From assembly GCA_021204905.1 (NCBI GenBank), contig JAJPYN010000001.1:1-64000 (forward strand): DNA of 64,000 nt, in the 5' to 3' direction. This document shows, piece after piece, positions 53,046-62,188 of this stretch. The first letter of the stretch is position 1; each line of letters starts with the position of its first letter. Origin of the DNA: Prevotella sp. Lineage in GTDB: Bacteria > Bacteroidota > Bacteroidia > Bacteroidales > Bacteroidaceae. Under the pieces are notes generated by a model, which made no database searches, had not been told where the DNA came from, and saw only the letters and a program-made list of their open reading frames with translations. A program made the translations under genes and the position numbers.

Positions 53046-53879
53046 TCAGTTGCGCGACGTGGGGATGGAAAACTCGACACCGGCATCGGTGGGTTCGCCG
53101 TCGAGCGTAACGCTTATCTCAAAGTCGGCGCTACCGTCGCGAAGGGTGTTGTCGGCGGCGAGGCGCGCGGTGTAGCGGATGCCCTTGCCGGCTGCGAGAC
53201 TCTCGATGAGGATGGCCGGCGACACGGCGATCTTCCCGCCTGTGGACACCTCCGACACTTGCGGCTCGATGTTGAGCGCGGTGGCGTCGCCGGCGTTGTA
53301 AATCTCAAACGTTATCTGGCATTGCTCGCCGCGACTGATGGTGTTCGTGCCGTCGGCGTCGATGAAACGGATGTTCTGCAGTTCTATCGCAGCCTTACCC
53401 GCACTGCCGTTGTCGATGGCCTCAACCGTGCTGCCTTCGCCGAAATCAATGTCAACAACATCGTTGCCGGAAGCATAATCATCAGCATAATCGCCGTAAG
53501 CGTAATCGTCAACGTAATTGTCATTAGCATAGTTGTCATTGGCATAATTGTCATTGGCATAGTTGTCATTGGCATAATCACCAGCCTGCCGCGCTTGCCT
53601 GTTCGCCGCCAGCCGAGCCTTCTCCTCCTGATAACGCTGCTGGTCCGTGGCGCGCGCCTTCGCAGCCTTCTCCTCCTGCGCCGTCTCGATGGCCGCACCT
53701 ACCGCCGCACCGCCGAGCGTGCCGATGAGCATACCAACATCATGGCCGCGCGGACCGTTGCTGATGCCGCCGATGGCACTGCCGAGCGACCCGCCCAGAT
53801 AAGCCCCTGTGAGCGCCGCGCCGCACGAAGCAAAGAGCACCGCCGCGGCAACTAACAATAATAAAACAGTCTTTTTCAT
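53046..53879 (-). CDS. Glycine-zipper lipoprotein with YANDN tandem repeats
   Basis: About 277 residues from the ATG at 53879 (MKKTVLLLLVAAAVLFASC, Cys at 19). A glycine-zipper membrane segment follows (ALTGAYLGGSLGSAIGG and MLIGTLGGAAVGAAIE, about 22-65), then a charged helix, then five-residue repeats of the type YANDN (about 100-125), and a C-terminal beta-sandwich (about 150-277; RGEQCQITFEIYNAGDATALN). It is probably an outer-membrane-anchored envelope protein of unknown role. The repeats are 15 bp each, so changes in copy number would keep the frame. Confidence 0.8.
   Translation of the reverse strand: MKKTVLLLLVAAAVLFASCGAALTGAYLGGSLGSAIGGISNGPRGHDVGMLIGTLGGAAVGAAIETAQEEKAAKARATDQQRYQEEKARLAANRQARQAGDYANDNYANDNYANDNYANDNYVDDYAYGDYADDYASGNDVVDIDFGEGSTVEAIDNGSAGKAAIELQNIRFIDADGTNTISRGEQCQITFEIYNAGDATALNIEPQVSEVSTGGKIAVSPAILIESLAAGKGIRYTARLAADNTLRDGSADFEISVTLDGEPTDAGVEFSIPTSRN
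53517..53576 (-). repeat. Four 15-bp tandem repeats inside the lipoprotein gene
   Basis: Units at 53517, 53532, 53547 and 53562 share RTTGTCATTRGCATA (plus-strand reading) and differ at only two positions. Diverged copies flank them on both sides. They encode YANDN on the minus strand. Confidence 0.9.
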
Positions 53880-53955
53880 AGGTCTTGGGGTTATTATTTT
53901 TGCCTTTTTCGCAGTTCCTAAAACTATCATTCCGCCCTTTAAACAGGCTTTAAAA

Positions 53956-55647
53956 TTATTCTTCCGCCTCCGCAGCCTCTACTTTATTTTCCTCTGCCGA
54001 CAGCACCTTTATCGCCCGGTGGAGCCGCGCCAAGGTCTCCTCCTTGCCGAGGAACGCGGTGATGTCGTACATGCCCGGACCCTTGCCCTCGCCGACAAGA
54101 CACAGGCGGAAGGCGTTCATCACGTCGCCGAGCTTGTAATCGTTCTTCGCAATCCACGCGTTCACCGCCGCCTCCTGCGCCTCAATGGAGAAATCGTCGA
54201 GCGAGCTTATAAGTGCCTCTAACTCCGTCATTTGCCGCGCCGAGTACTCTTTCCAGCGCTTGTTCTTCGTCTTCTCGTCGTAGGCAACGGGCGGGATGAA
54301 GAAGAACGCGCACCATTGCCATAATTCCTTGACGAAGCTGACGCGGTCCTTCATCAGATGCACCACCTGCGTGATGCGCTCCATCGTCTCGTCAACGCCA
54401 TTATTTGCTACTATCGGCGCGAAGAGTGCCGCTATTTCTTTGTCGCTTTTATGCAAAATATATTCGTGGTTGAACCAAACGCCTTTCTGGTAGTCGAACT
54501 TCGCGCCGGACTTCGAGCAGCGGGACAGGTCGAACGCCTCCACCAGTTCGTCGAGGGTGAACAGCTCCTGCTCCGTGCCGGGGTTCCAGCCGAGCAACGC
54601 AAGGAAATTCACCACCGCCTCGGGGAAATAGCCGCTCTCGCGATAGCCGGCGCTCACCTCGCCCGTCTTCGGGTCGTGCCATTCGAGCGGGAACACGGGG
54701 AAGCCGAGCCTGTCGCCGTCGCGCTTCGACAGTTTGCCCTTGCCTTCGGGCTTGAGTAATAAAGGCAGATGTGCGAACTGCGGCATCGTGTCCGTCCAGC
54801 CGAACGCCTCGTAGAGCAGCACATGCAGCGGTGCCGACGGCAGCCATTCCTCGCCGCGGATGACGTGCGTGATTTCCATCAGATGGTCGTCAACGATATT
54901 TGCTAAATGATACGTCGGCAGCTCGTCGGCGCTTTTATAAAGAACCTTATCGTCGAGGATGTCGCTCCTCACCGTTACCTCGCCGCGGATGATGTCGTGA
55001 ATATGTATCTCGCGGCCGGGCTCCACCTTGAACCGCACCACATATTGCTTGTCCTCGTCGATGAGGCTCTCGACCTCCTCCGCCGTCATTGTCAGCGAGT
55101 TGCGCATCGTCAGCCGCGTGCGCGCATCGTACTGGAAATTATCAACCTCGTTCCTTTTGCGTTCAAGCTCTTGGGGCGTGTCGAAAGCAATGTAAGCCTT
55201 GCCTTCCGCCAGCAACCGCTCCACATATTTCTTGTAAATCGCGCGCCGCTCGCTCTGGCGGTAGGGCCCGTGTTCGCCGCCGAAGCCCACGCCCTCGTCG
55301 AACTTTATCCCCAACCAGCGGAACGCCTCAAGGATGTATTCCTCTGCGCCCGGCACGAATCGGTTCGAGTCCGTGTCCTCGATGCGGAACACAAGGTCGC
55401 CGCCGTGCTTGCGCGCGAAAAGGTAGTTGTAAAGCGCCGTGCGCACCCCGCCGATATGCAGCGGACCCGTCGGACTGGGCGCAAAACGCACGCGCACCCT
55501 CCGCTCGTTGACAATTGCCGCGCTGCCGTTGCTCTCGGAAACAAGCACGTTGCCGCTATCGTTTGCACGTACCTTTCGCTCATTGACAATTGCCGCGCTG
55601 CCGTCGTTCTCGGAAACAAGCGCGTTGCCGTTATCGTTTGCATTCAT
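53956..55647 (-). CDS. gltX: Glutamyl-tRNA synthetase with repeated N-terminal extension
   Basis: 563 residues from the ATG at 55647; the frame is open to 55896 but the promoter at 55714-55722 excludes those starts. The class I signatures are intact: [20 protein letters not shown] (HIGH-type) and [12 protein letters not shown] (KMSKS-type). The anticodon-binding half follows. The usual start (an [16 protein letters not shown] sequence) is preceded here by about 50 extra residues formed by two 25-codon copies, each NANDxGNxLVSE-like and ending in NERxVR. The enzyme charges tRNA-Glu. Confidence 0.95.
   Translation of the reverse strand: MNANDNGNALVSENDGSAAIVNERKVRANDSGNVLVSESNGSAAIVNERRVRVRFAPSPTGPLHIGGVRTALYNYLFARKHGGDLVFRIEDTDSNRFVPGAEEYILEAFRWLGIKFDEGVGFGGEHGPYRQSERRAIYKKYVERLLAEGKAYIAFDTPQELERKRNEVDNFQYDARTRLTMRNSLTMTAEEVESLIDEDKQYVVRFKVEPGREIHIHDIIRGEVTVRSDILDDKVLYKSADELPTYHLANIVDDHLMEITHVIRGEEWLPSAPLHVLLYEAFGWTDTMPQFAHLPLLLKPEGKGKLSKRDGDRLGFPVFPLEWHDPKTGEVSAGYRESGYFPEAVVNFLALLGWNPGTEQELFTLDELVEAFDLSRCSKSGAKFDYQKGVWFNHEYILHKSDKEIAALFAPIVANNGVDETMERITQVVHLMKDRVSFVKELWQWCAFFFIPPVAYDEKTKNKRWKEYSARQMTELEALISSLDDFSIEAQEAAVNAWIAKNDYKLGDVMNAFRLCLVGEGKGPGMYDITAFLGKEETLARLHRAIKVLSAEENKVEAAEAEE
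55497..55646 (-). repeat. 75-bp tandem duplication at the gltX N-terminus
   Basis: Two direct copies with a period of exactly 75 bp (55497-55571 and 55572-55646). Shared blocks include TTGACAATTGCCGCGCTGCC, CTCGGAAACAAGC and ATCGTTTGCA; differences are scattered point changes. In frame with gltX. Confidence 0.88.
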
Positions 55648-55713
55648 AATTGTTTTCGTTTTAAGGGGTGCCGCACGCCGCCGAATAAGCGCGAAAAAAC
55701 ACCCGTCGTTGGT

Positions 55714-55722
55714 GCAAAAGTA
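55714..55722 (-). promoter_or_regulatory. -7 element for gltX
   Basis: TACTTTTGC on the minus strand, 66 bp before the ATG at 55647. -33 TTTG not clear. Confidence 0.55.
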
Positions 55723-55773
55723 GTAAGTTTTTTTCTCTGTAACGCCCTTTCCCCGAATCTTTTCCCCCTTTTG

Positions 55774-55806
55774 CTTGCATATTCCTGTCCCGTGCATTAA
55801 ATTTGC
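55774..55806 (+). promoter_or_regulatory. Promoter of the retropepsin-TPR gene
   Basis: CTTG (55774-55777), a 20-bp spacer and TAAATTTGC (55798-55806). The spacer begins CATATTCCT exactly as in the promoter at 46285-46317, so the two promoters are homologous. About 325 bp before the start codon. Confidence 0.7.
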
Positions 55807-56110
55807 CCTTGCATTCGGTCTTTGTGCCTTGTGCAAGACATATTGGCAAAAGCGCATTTTAGCTTTATTCCTTCGATGTGAAATCAGACACTTCACCTAT
55901 TTGTATTGGAATAACGAAAGATGATGCTTTCCTTGGTTTGTATTCGCAATCCAATGTGGAATACATCCGAGTGAGGCTATTCCTTTTTCCTTATAATACA
56001 ACAAGGGAGTCTGACCCAACATCGAAAATAAGGCAGGAGTGTGGACCTCACTTTTCTTTTATGCCTTAACCGAAACAAACCGAGACCGCTCTTGATAGGG
56101 TCAGCAGGGG
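55807..56110 (+). promoter_or_regulatory. Long conserved 5' leader (copy 2)
   Basis: Homologous to the leader of the TerB-like operon (45939-46283, minus strand) over about 300 nt. It keeps the GTGAA/TTCAC helix (around 55878-55896) and the GTGAGG/CCTCAC pairing (55971-55976 with 56045-56050). The downstream genes are unrelated, so the conservation belongs to the leader itself. Confidence 0.75.
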
Positions 56111-56131
56111 CAAGAAAAAACAAAAACAACT

Positions 56132-58003
56132 ATGAAGAAATCTTTACTGCTCAAAGCGATGCTCTTCTCATTGCTTCTCTCGTCGTTGCCGTTAAGAACA
56201 ATATATGCACAAGTAACAATTGAGATGGAAAAACAAGGCGACCTATATCTTATTCCCGGCAAAGTGAATGGAGTTGACTTGAAATTCATCTTTGACACTG
56301 GAGCGAGTAATGTTTGTATCTCGTTAGTTGAAGCCTTATTTATGGTGAAAAACGGTTATTTGTCTGAGGAAGATATAGTGGGTACCAGTTATTCTCAAAT
56401 AGCAAATGGAGATATTGATGAGAACACGGAAATCGTATTGCGTGAAATAGACGTTGCCGGCATTAAACTGCAAAATGTCAGAGCATTAGTTAGCCATACA
56501 TTACAAGCACCATTATTGTTCGGTCAATCTGCCATACAGAAACTCGGTCCGATACAGATAGAGGGGAACAAGCTTACTATTGCCAACGGGAGAAATTTCA
56601 AGTCGGATGAAGAAGCTCATTCGCTATACCTAAAAGCCGTTCAAGCTAATGAAGCTATGGCTTATAATCAAGCGATAGCCCTTTGTACAGAGGGGCTTAA
56701 ATATGCGGTAGACAAAAATCTTCGTTCCTGGCTTTTCTATGAATTAGCGTATGCATATAATGGTCTTGACGAAAAAGAGGAAGCCATTGATGCTTCATAT
56801 AAAGGCTTGGCAGAAAACACTTGGAATCTTTCACAGCAATATAATTTAGGTTGTTATCTCTACGATGCCGGTTATTACGACAAAGCGGAAAACGCATTCA
56901 AACGATTGCTGAATCTCGTTGATACCGCTCCCCAAAATCTACCCACTTGGGAGTTAGCCTCCGCATATGGTCATCTGGGACTGATACAAATGAGGCACGG
57001 ACAATGTCTTACAGCAGAAAATTCTTTCAAGAAAGCAATAGAGCTATACCCCAACAAGGATGACGTAGATATTCAGGCATATTATAACGGGTTGGGAGAC
57101 GCATGTTACGAACAAAAGAAATATGCAGAGGCAATAGAGCCATACGAAAAAGCAGCTTCCTTAGAGTACAAGGTAAACGGAAGATATTACAAATTGGCAT
57201 ATTGTTACCTGAATACCGACCAAACGGAGAAAGCAATGGATAATTTTAAGAAATTCCTTGACGTATTCGGAACCAATATAAACATACTGCAGGAAGTGGT
57301 GACTACGCAAGATTTTGACGATGACACTAAGGAATGGGCGAGGGATATGATTGGAATGTCCGTTGATGCGACCATTAGATTGGGAATGTTATATTATATC
57401 CAAAATGATTATGTCTCGGCTACGACCTATGCAAACATAATTATGTCTTCATTTAATGATGTGCTTGTAAACGATTTCCAGTTCCGGGATTTCTTGTGGT
57501 TTTATGATTTATATCTCAACAAGAACAAAGACACGGAGACGGCGCAGAGACTTTATAACGCGGGAATGGAGAAGTATCCTGATAATCCCGACATATTATT
57601 TTTCAAATGTTTGTCATTGGAAGACGCAGAAGAAGAAGTCAATTTATACAAAAAGATAATTGCGCAAGAAAACACATATAAACCAATTTGTCTCATTTGG
57701 GCTACCGCATACAACAATCTCGCATGGGCATACTATAATCTTGACAAGTCCGAGTTAGGATTACCATACGCGGAGAAATCCGTACAAATGGATGCAAGTC
57801 ATGATTTCAGCTGGGGCACGTTGGGGCGAATCTATTTCAATTTGGGAAGATATAATGATTGCATTACCGCGATGACCAAATGCGCGGAAATACCAAACTG
57901 CCGCTATATAAAAGCCGCATACGAATTTATAGGGAACTCGTACATTGCATTAGGCAAGAAAAAGGAAGGGAAGCGGTGGCTTGAGAAAGCGGAATTACTA
58001 TAA
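56132..58003 (+). CDS. Secreted retropepsin-like aspartic protease with TPR domain
   Basis: 623 residues. Signal peptide (LFSLLLSSLPLRTIYAQ, about 1-27). A clan AA single-chain aspartic protease domain follows (about 28-150) with active-site FIFDTGASNV (Asp55-Thr-Gly) and the second conserved region PLLFGQSAIQKLG. From about 160 to the end, TPR repeats dominate (for example QYNLGCYLYDAGYYDKAENAFKRL and YYNGLGDACYEQKKYAEAIEPY). It is presumably periplasmic and homodimeric; the target is unknown. AT-rich relative to its neighbours, alone between a shared-type leader and a shared-type terminator, which suggests acquisition. Confidence 0.85.
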   Translation: MKKSLLLKAMLFSLLLSSLPLRTIYAQVTIEMEKQGDLYLIPGKVNGVDLKFIFDTGASNVCISLVEALFMVKNGYLSEEDIVGTSYSQIANGDIDENTEIVLREIDVAGIKLQNVRALVSHTLQAPLLFGQSAIQKLGPIQIEGNKLTIANGRNFKSDEEAHSLYLKAVQANEAMAYNQAIALCTEGLKYAVDKNLRSWLFYELAYAYNGLDEKEEAIDASYKGLAENTWNLSQQYNLGCYLYDAGYYDKAENAFKRLLNLVDTAPQNLPTWELASAYGHLGLIQMRHGQCLTAENSFKKAIELYPNKDDVDIQAYYNGLGDACYEQKKYAEAIEPYEKAASLEYKVNGRYYKLAYCYLNTDQTEKAMDNFKKFLDVFGTNINILQEVVTTQDFDDDTKEWARDMIGMSVDATIRLGMLYYIQNDYVSATTYANIIMSSFNDVLVNDFQFRDFLWFYDLYLNKNKDTETAQRLYNAGMEKYPDNPDILFFKCLSLEDAEEEVNLYKKIIAQENTYKPICLIWATAYNNLAWAYYNLDKSELGLPYAEKSVQMDASHDFSWGTLGRIYFNLGRYNDCITAMTKCAEIPNCRYIKAAYEFIGNSYIALGKKKEGKRWLEKAELL

Positions 58004-58035
58004 TGTTTGCTATAAAAACCAAATAAGAATATGAA

Positions 58036-58080
58036 GTGTGCGCATCTCATATATTGGGGTGCGCACGCTCTTTCTTTTTT
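58036..58080 (+). terminator. Terminator of the retropepsin-TPR gene (shared type)
   Basis: GTGTGCGCA (58036-58044) pairs with TGCGCACGC (58060-58068), nine positions with one T-G pair, followed by TCTTTCTTTTTT. Loop and stem match the terminator at 43344-43383 almost base for base, with compensating wobble changes in the stem. Confidence 0.88.
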
Positions 58081-58161
58081 GCCGAACGCGTTAAAACGGC
58101 GGGATTATTTCTCTCATAAGCGGTTTTTTACTATTTTCGCTCCATAAAAACGAGCGTTGAG

Positions 58162-60258
58162 ATGAGTAAGAACGGAAGAAGCAAGCAATCGGTGTGGCGC
58201 GACAGGCTGCTGCGCGCGGTGATTGTTGCGGCGTGCATCGTGCTGGTGATTTGCAGTTTGCCGCGCGACGAGAAGCAGACTTTCCGCTACGATGTCGGCA
58301 AACCGTGGGCGTACAACTCGTTCATCGCCAAGTTCGATTTCCCCATTTACAAAACCGACGAGGTGCTCTCTCAGGAGCGCGACTCCATCCTGCTGTCGTT
58401 CCAGCCTTACTACACGCTCAAGGCCGACGTTGAGCAGAGGATGATAGACAAGCTGCTTCACGACTACCCCGACGGCTTCCCGGGTTTGCCGCAGGAATAT
58501 CTCCGCATCGTTGTCAACCGCCTCCACCGCATTTATCAGGCGCGGGTGATGGACACGGGCGAGTTTAACCAGCTTGCGAAAGACTCCGCGGCGATGGTGC
58601 GCATCATCGACGGCAAGGAAGTGGACAGCCAGAACATCGGTTACATCTATTCCACGCGCAACGCCTACGAGCAGCTTTTCATCGACGAGGAGCTCGGCGA
58701 GGGCGGTCAGGCTTTACGCCGCTGCAACCTTAACGAATACATTGAGCCGAACATTGTTTACGACCGCCAGCGTACCGAGACCGAGCGCAACGAACTTGTA
58801 AACAGCATTCCCGCCGCCGACGGTATGGTGATGACCGGGCAGAAGATTATCGACCGCGGCGACATTGTGGACGCTTCGACGGCGCGCATACTCAATTCGT
58901 TCGAGCGCGAGACCACCAACCGCGCGCTCGGCAAGACGGCCATACGCTACACGCTCTTCGGCCATATCCTGCAAGTGAGCTTCCTCGTGCTGCTCTTCAC
59001 ATTCTACCTCTACCTCTACCGCCGCGACTATTTCGACAAACCGCGCTCGATGCTGATGCTCTACGTGCTCATCGCCGTGTTCCCGATGATGACCTCGTTC
59101 GTCATCTCGCACAGCATCTTCTCTGTTTATATGCTGCCGTTCTGCATCGCGCCCGTCTTCGTGCGAATCTTTATGGACTCGCGCACGGCATTCTTCACCC
59201 ACGTCATCACCGTCCTGCTGTGCGCCATGGCGGTAACCTACCAATATGAATTTATAATTATCCAAATCGTGGCGGGCATAGTGGCGATATTCTCCCTGCG
59301 CGAACTGTCGAAGCGCTCGCAAGTGTTCCGCACCGCAGCGCTGGTGGGCGTCGCGAGCATCATTATTTACTATGCGTTGCAGTTGGTACAAAGCGACGAC
59401 GAGATGAAGCTCGACGCGGATATGTATTATCATTTCGTGGTGAATGCCGCGCTGATGCTCTTGGCGTATCCGCTGATGTACGTCGTCGAAAAACTGTTTA
59501 ATTTCAATTCCGATGTGGTGCTCTTCGAACTGTCGAACACCAGTCAGGGCTTGCTCAGGAAGTTAAGCGAAGTCGCGCCCGGCACGTTCCAGCATTCCGT
59601 CTCCGTGGCCAACCTTGCGACGGAGGTGGCGAACAAGATCGGGGCGAACAGCCTGCTCGTGCACACCGGCGCGCTCTACCACGACATCGGCAAGATGGAG
59701 AACCCCGTGTTCTTCACTGAAAACCAGCGCGGTGCGAGCCCTCACGCCACCCTCACCAACAAGCAGTCCGCGCAAATCATCATCTCGCACGTAACGCAGG
59801 GGATAGCCCTCGCCGAGAAGCATTCGCTGCCGAAATATATCCAGAATTTCATCCTCACCCATCACGGCACCGGCAAGGCGAAATATTTCTACGTGATGGA
59901 GAAAAACGCGCACCCCGACGAGGAAATCGACGTTGCGGCGTTCACCTATCCCGGGCCCAACCCGTTCACGAAAGAGCAGGCGATACTGATGATGGCGGAC
60001 AGCTCGGAGGCGGCGGCGCGGTCGTTGAAAGAGTACACCGAGGAGAGCATCACCGCGCTCATAGACAAGGTGATCGACGCGCAGGTGGCCGACGGCTTTT
60101 TCAAAAATTGCCCCATCACGTTCAGCGACATCGCCGTGGCGAAAAACGTCATCATCGACCGCCTGAAAAACGTCTACCACACGCGCATAGCCTACCCCGA
60201 AGAGGCCGGTCAGACCGAGCAAAACAAGCCCTCGCGAAAGAAGCATTTCAGAAGGTAA
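58162..60258 (+). CDS. 7TMR-HD phosphohydrolase (PgpH-like, probable c-di-AMP phosphodiesterase)
   Basis: 698 residues. N-terminal membrane helix (about 18-36), an extracytoplasmic 7TMR-HDED domain (about 40-265), seven helices (about 275-450) and a cytoplasmic HD domain (about 470-670). HD-type metal ligands are visible: VAPGTFQHSVSVANLA (first His), HTGALYHDIGKMENP (His-Asp, about 500-514), IIISHVTQGI and ILTHHGTGK. The layout is that of Listeria PgpH, which degrades c-di-AMP to pApA; this assignment is by family. The start ATG at 58162 follows a TATTTTCGC near-promoter. Confidence 0.92.
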   Translation: MSKNGRSKQSVWRDRLLRAVIVAACIVLVICSLPRDEKQTFRYDVGKPWAYNSFIAKFDFPIYKTDEVLSQERDSILLSFQPYYTLKADVEQRMIDKLLHDYPDGFPGLPQEYLRIVVNRLHRIYQARVMDTGEFNQLAKDSAAMVRIIDGKEVDSQNIGYIYSTRNAYEQLFIDEELGEGGQALRRCNLNEYIEPNIVYDRQRTETERNELVNSIPAADGMVMTGQKIIDRGDIVDASTARILNSFERETTNRALGKTAIRYTLFGHILQVSFLVLLFTFYLYLYRRDYFDKPRSMLMLYVLIAVFPMMTSFVISHSIFSVYMLPFCIAPVFVRIFMDSRTAFFTHVITVLLCAMAVTYQYEFIIIQIVAGIVAIFSLRELSKRSQVFRTAALVGVASIIIYYALQLVQSDDEMKLDADMYYHFVVNAALMLLAYPLMYVVEKLFNFNSDVVLFELSNTSQGLLRKLSEVAPGTFQHSVSVANLATEVANKIGANSLLVHTGALYHDIGKMENPVFFTENQRGASPHATLTNKQSAQIIISHVTQGIALAEKHSLPKYIQNFILTHHGTGKAKYFYVMEKNAHPDEEIDVAAFTYPGPNPFTKEQAILMMADSSEAAARSLKEYTEESITALIDKVIDAQVADGFFKNCPITFSDIAVAKNVIIDRLKNVYHTRIAYPEEAGQTEQNKPSRKKHFRR

Positions 60259-60268
60259 TTTAATTAAT

Positions 60269-62176
60269 ATGCACATTCATTTCAAGCACCTCGCCATCGC
60301 CGCCCTCGCGCTCTTCCCGCTTATTATAAACGCGCAGACCCTCGCGATACAGACAGGCTCCGTCACCTACCTCGTGCCCGCCGCGGACATGGGTTTCGCG
60401 AAGGTCTCCGGCGACGAAATAACGATTTTAAACCGCACCTTCAACACCGCCGACATCGATTGCATGACCGTCGACGATACCGTTGTCAACCCCGCAACAA
60501 TCACTGTCAGTTACGCCGGAAGCAGCGCGGCGGTAACCGTCTCGGCGGACATTATGGCGCTCGTCGACATCACCGTTTCTGGCGCCGATGTAACAATCAC
60601 GCAGGATGAAGCTCTCGCCGACGAGATAACCTACACCCTTTCCGGTAGCTCGACCGACGGCAGCTTTTACATGGACGGCAAGCTCAAAGCCACGGTCGTG
60701 TTCGACAACCTCAGCCTCACCTCGCTCACCACCGCGCCGATTAACATCCGCAACGGCAAGCGCATCGCCTTCCAGCTCAACGGCACATCGACGCTCGCCG
60801 ACACGGCCAATAGCGACGGCAAGGGCGCGCTGATGGTCAACGGCCATTCCGAGTTCACCGGCGACGGCACGCTTAACATCTGCGGTTACGCCAAGCACGC
60901 CTACTGGGCCGACGAATATATCCAACTCAAAAAGACTTTTACGGGCGAAATTAACATCCTCGCGGCGGCCGGCGACGGCATCAATGTCAACCAATATTTC
61001 CAGCAAAACGGCGGCACAATAAATATCTCCGGCACGGGCGACGACGGCATACAGGTCTCCGCGGACGACGACGAGACGGGCTATGCTTTGATCAAAGGCG
61101 GCACGCTCAACATCGACGTTACGGCGCAAGGGGCGAAAGGGCTTAAAACCGACGGCGACATCGACATCAACGACGATATGTCAACGCCGATTATCACTAT
61201 AACATCCTCAGCCTCAGCCTATTACGACTCTTCCGACAAAGAGATAAAAGGCACGTCGTGCATCTCCTCCGACGCAGACATCACCATCGACGCCGGCACC
61301 ATCTCCCTCACCGCCACAGGTACCGCCGGCAAAGGGCTCAAGGCTGACGGCACGCTCGAGATCAACGGCGGCGACATCACCGTCTCAACATCCGGCACGC
61401 GCTATGCTTACGGCAGCGACACGTCCTCGCCCAAAGGCATGCGCGCCGACGCGGGCCTCGTTATCAACGGCGGCACCATCAACGTCAGCGCCACCGGCAA
61501 GAGCGACGGCTCGGAAGGCATCGAGAGTAAAGCCCTGCTCACCATCAACGGCGGCGAGATTTACGTTACGGCCTACGACGATGCCATCAATTCCGCAGAA
61601 GAGATGGACATCAACGGCGGCACCATACAGGTGGTTTCGCAAAACAATGACGGCCTCGACTCCAACGCCGACCTCATCATCAACGGCGGTACGGTGCTCG
61701 CCTACGGAGCGGCGCAACCCGAATGCTCCATCGACGCGGCAGAGCGCTACGGCGTGTACATCAACGGCGGCACGGTGCTCGGCGTGGGCGGCTCGGCCAT
61801 AACCATCGAGTCATCGTCCAAGGCGCATTACGCCACAACGACGGCCGCCATCACCGCCAACACCGCCATCACCCTCGCCGATTCGTCCGGACAAACGCTC
61901 TTCACCGCCACCGTGCCCGACGGATATAACTCCTCATCAGCAATGTCGCCCTTCGCAGCGTATGCCGGACCCGGAGGTAACACAGGCGGCACGGGCGGCA
62001 CAGGCGGCACGGGCGGAAACACCCCCGGCGGAAACACTCCCGGCGGCAATAACCCCGGCGGCAGCATGGGCGGCACTTCCGGCTACCAGATCCTCATCTC
62101 CACGCCCGACATCACCTCCGGACAATCCTACACCATCACCTCCGGCACCGCCTCCTCCACCGTTACCGCGAAGTAA
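60269..62176 (+). CDS. Secreted beta-helix-like protein (carbohydrate-binding DUF4353-type)
   Basis: 635 residues. Signal peptide (LAIAALALFPLIINAQ). The body is built of repeats centred on INGG (for example GLVINGGTINVSA, LLTINGGEIYVTA, MDINGGTIQVVS, LIINGGTVLAYG, VYINGGTVLGVG), the pattern of the carbohydrate-binding domain family often called DUF4353. Near the C-terminus is a Gly/Thr/Asn/Pro-rich linker (about 568-602; GGTGGTGG and NTPGGNTPGG repeats), then a short beta-rich tail. It is probably a surface or periplasmic binding or adhesion protein. It starts 10 bp after the HD phosphodiesterase gene. Confidence 0.8.
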   Translation: MHIHFKHLAIAALALFPLIINAQTLAIQTGSVTYLVPAADMGFAKVSGDEITILNRTFNTADIDCMTVDDTVVNPATITVSYAGSSAAVTVSADIMALVDITVSGADVTITQDEALADEITYTLSGSSTDGSFYMDGKLKATVVFDNLSLTSLTTAPINIRNGKRIAFQLNGTSTLADTANSDGKGALMVNGHSEFTGDGTLNICGYAKHAYWADEYIQLKKTFTGEINILAAAGDGINVNQYFQQNGGTINISGTGDDGIQVSADDDETGYALIKGGTLNIDVTAQGAKGLKTDGDIDINDDMSTPIITITSSASAYYDSSDKEIKGTSCISSDADITIDAGTISLTATGTAGKGLKADGTLEINGGDITVSTSGTRYAYGSDTSSPKGMRADAGLVINGGTINVSATGKSDGSEGIESKALLTINGGEIYVTAYDDAINSAEEMDINGGTIQVVSQNNDGLDSNADLIINGGTVLAYGAAQPECSIDAAERYGVYINGGTVLGVGGSAITIESSSKAHYATTTAAITANTAITLADSSGQTLFTATVPDGYNSSSAMSPFAAYAGPGGNTGGTGGTGGTGGNTPGGNTPGGNNPGGSMGGTSGYQILISTPDITSGQSYTITSGTASSTVTAK

Positions 62177-62188
62177 GAACAGACAGGC

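Larger units (their letters stand above)
55648..56131. other. Divergent control region between gltX and the retropepsin-TPR gene
   Basis: Contains the gltX -7 element, then the plus-strand promoter and long leader homologous to that at 45939-46317. A 63-codon plus-strand frame (55878-56069) lies in the leader but is not kept as a frame in the other copy. Confidence 0.7.

Noticed and set aside
53956..55896. Upstream start for gltX at 55896
   Set aside because: It would add about 83 residues encoded by the promoter and by the beginning of leader copy 2 on the opposite strand.
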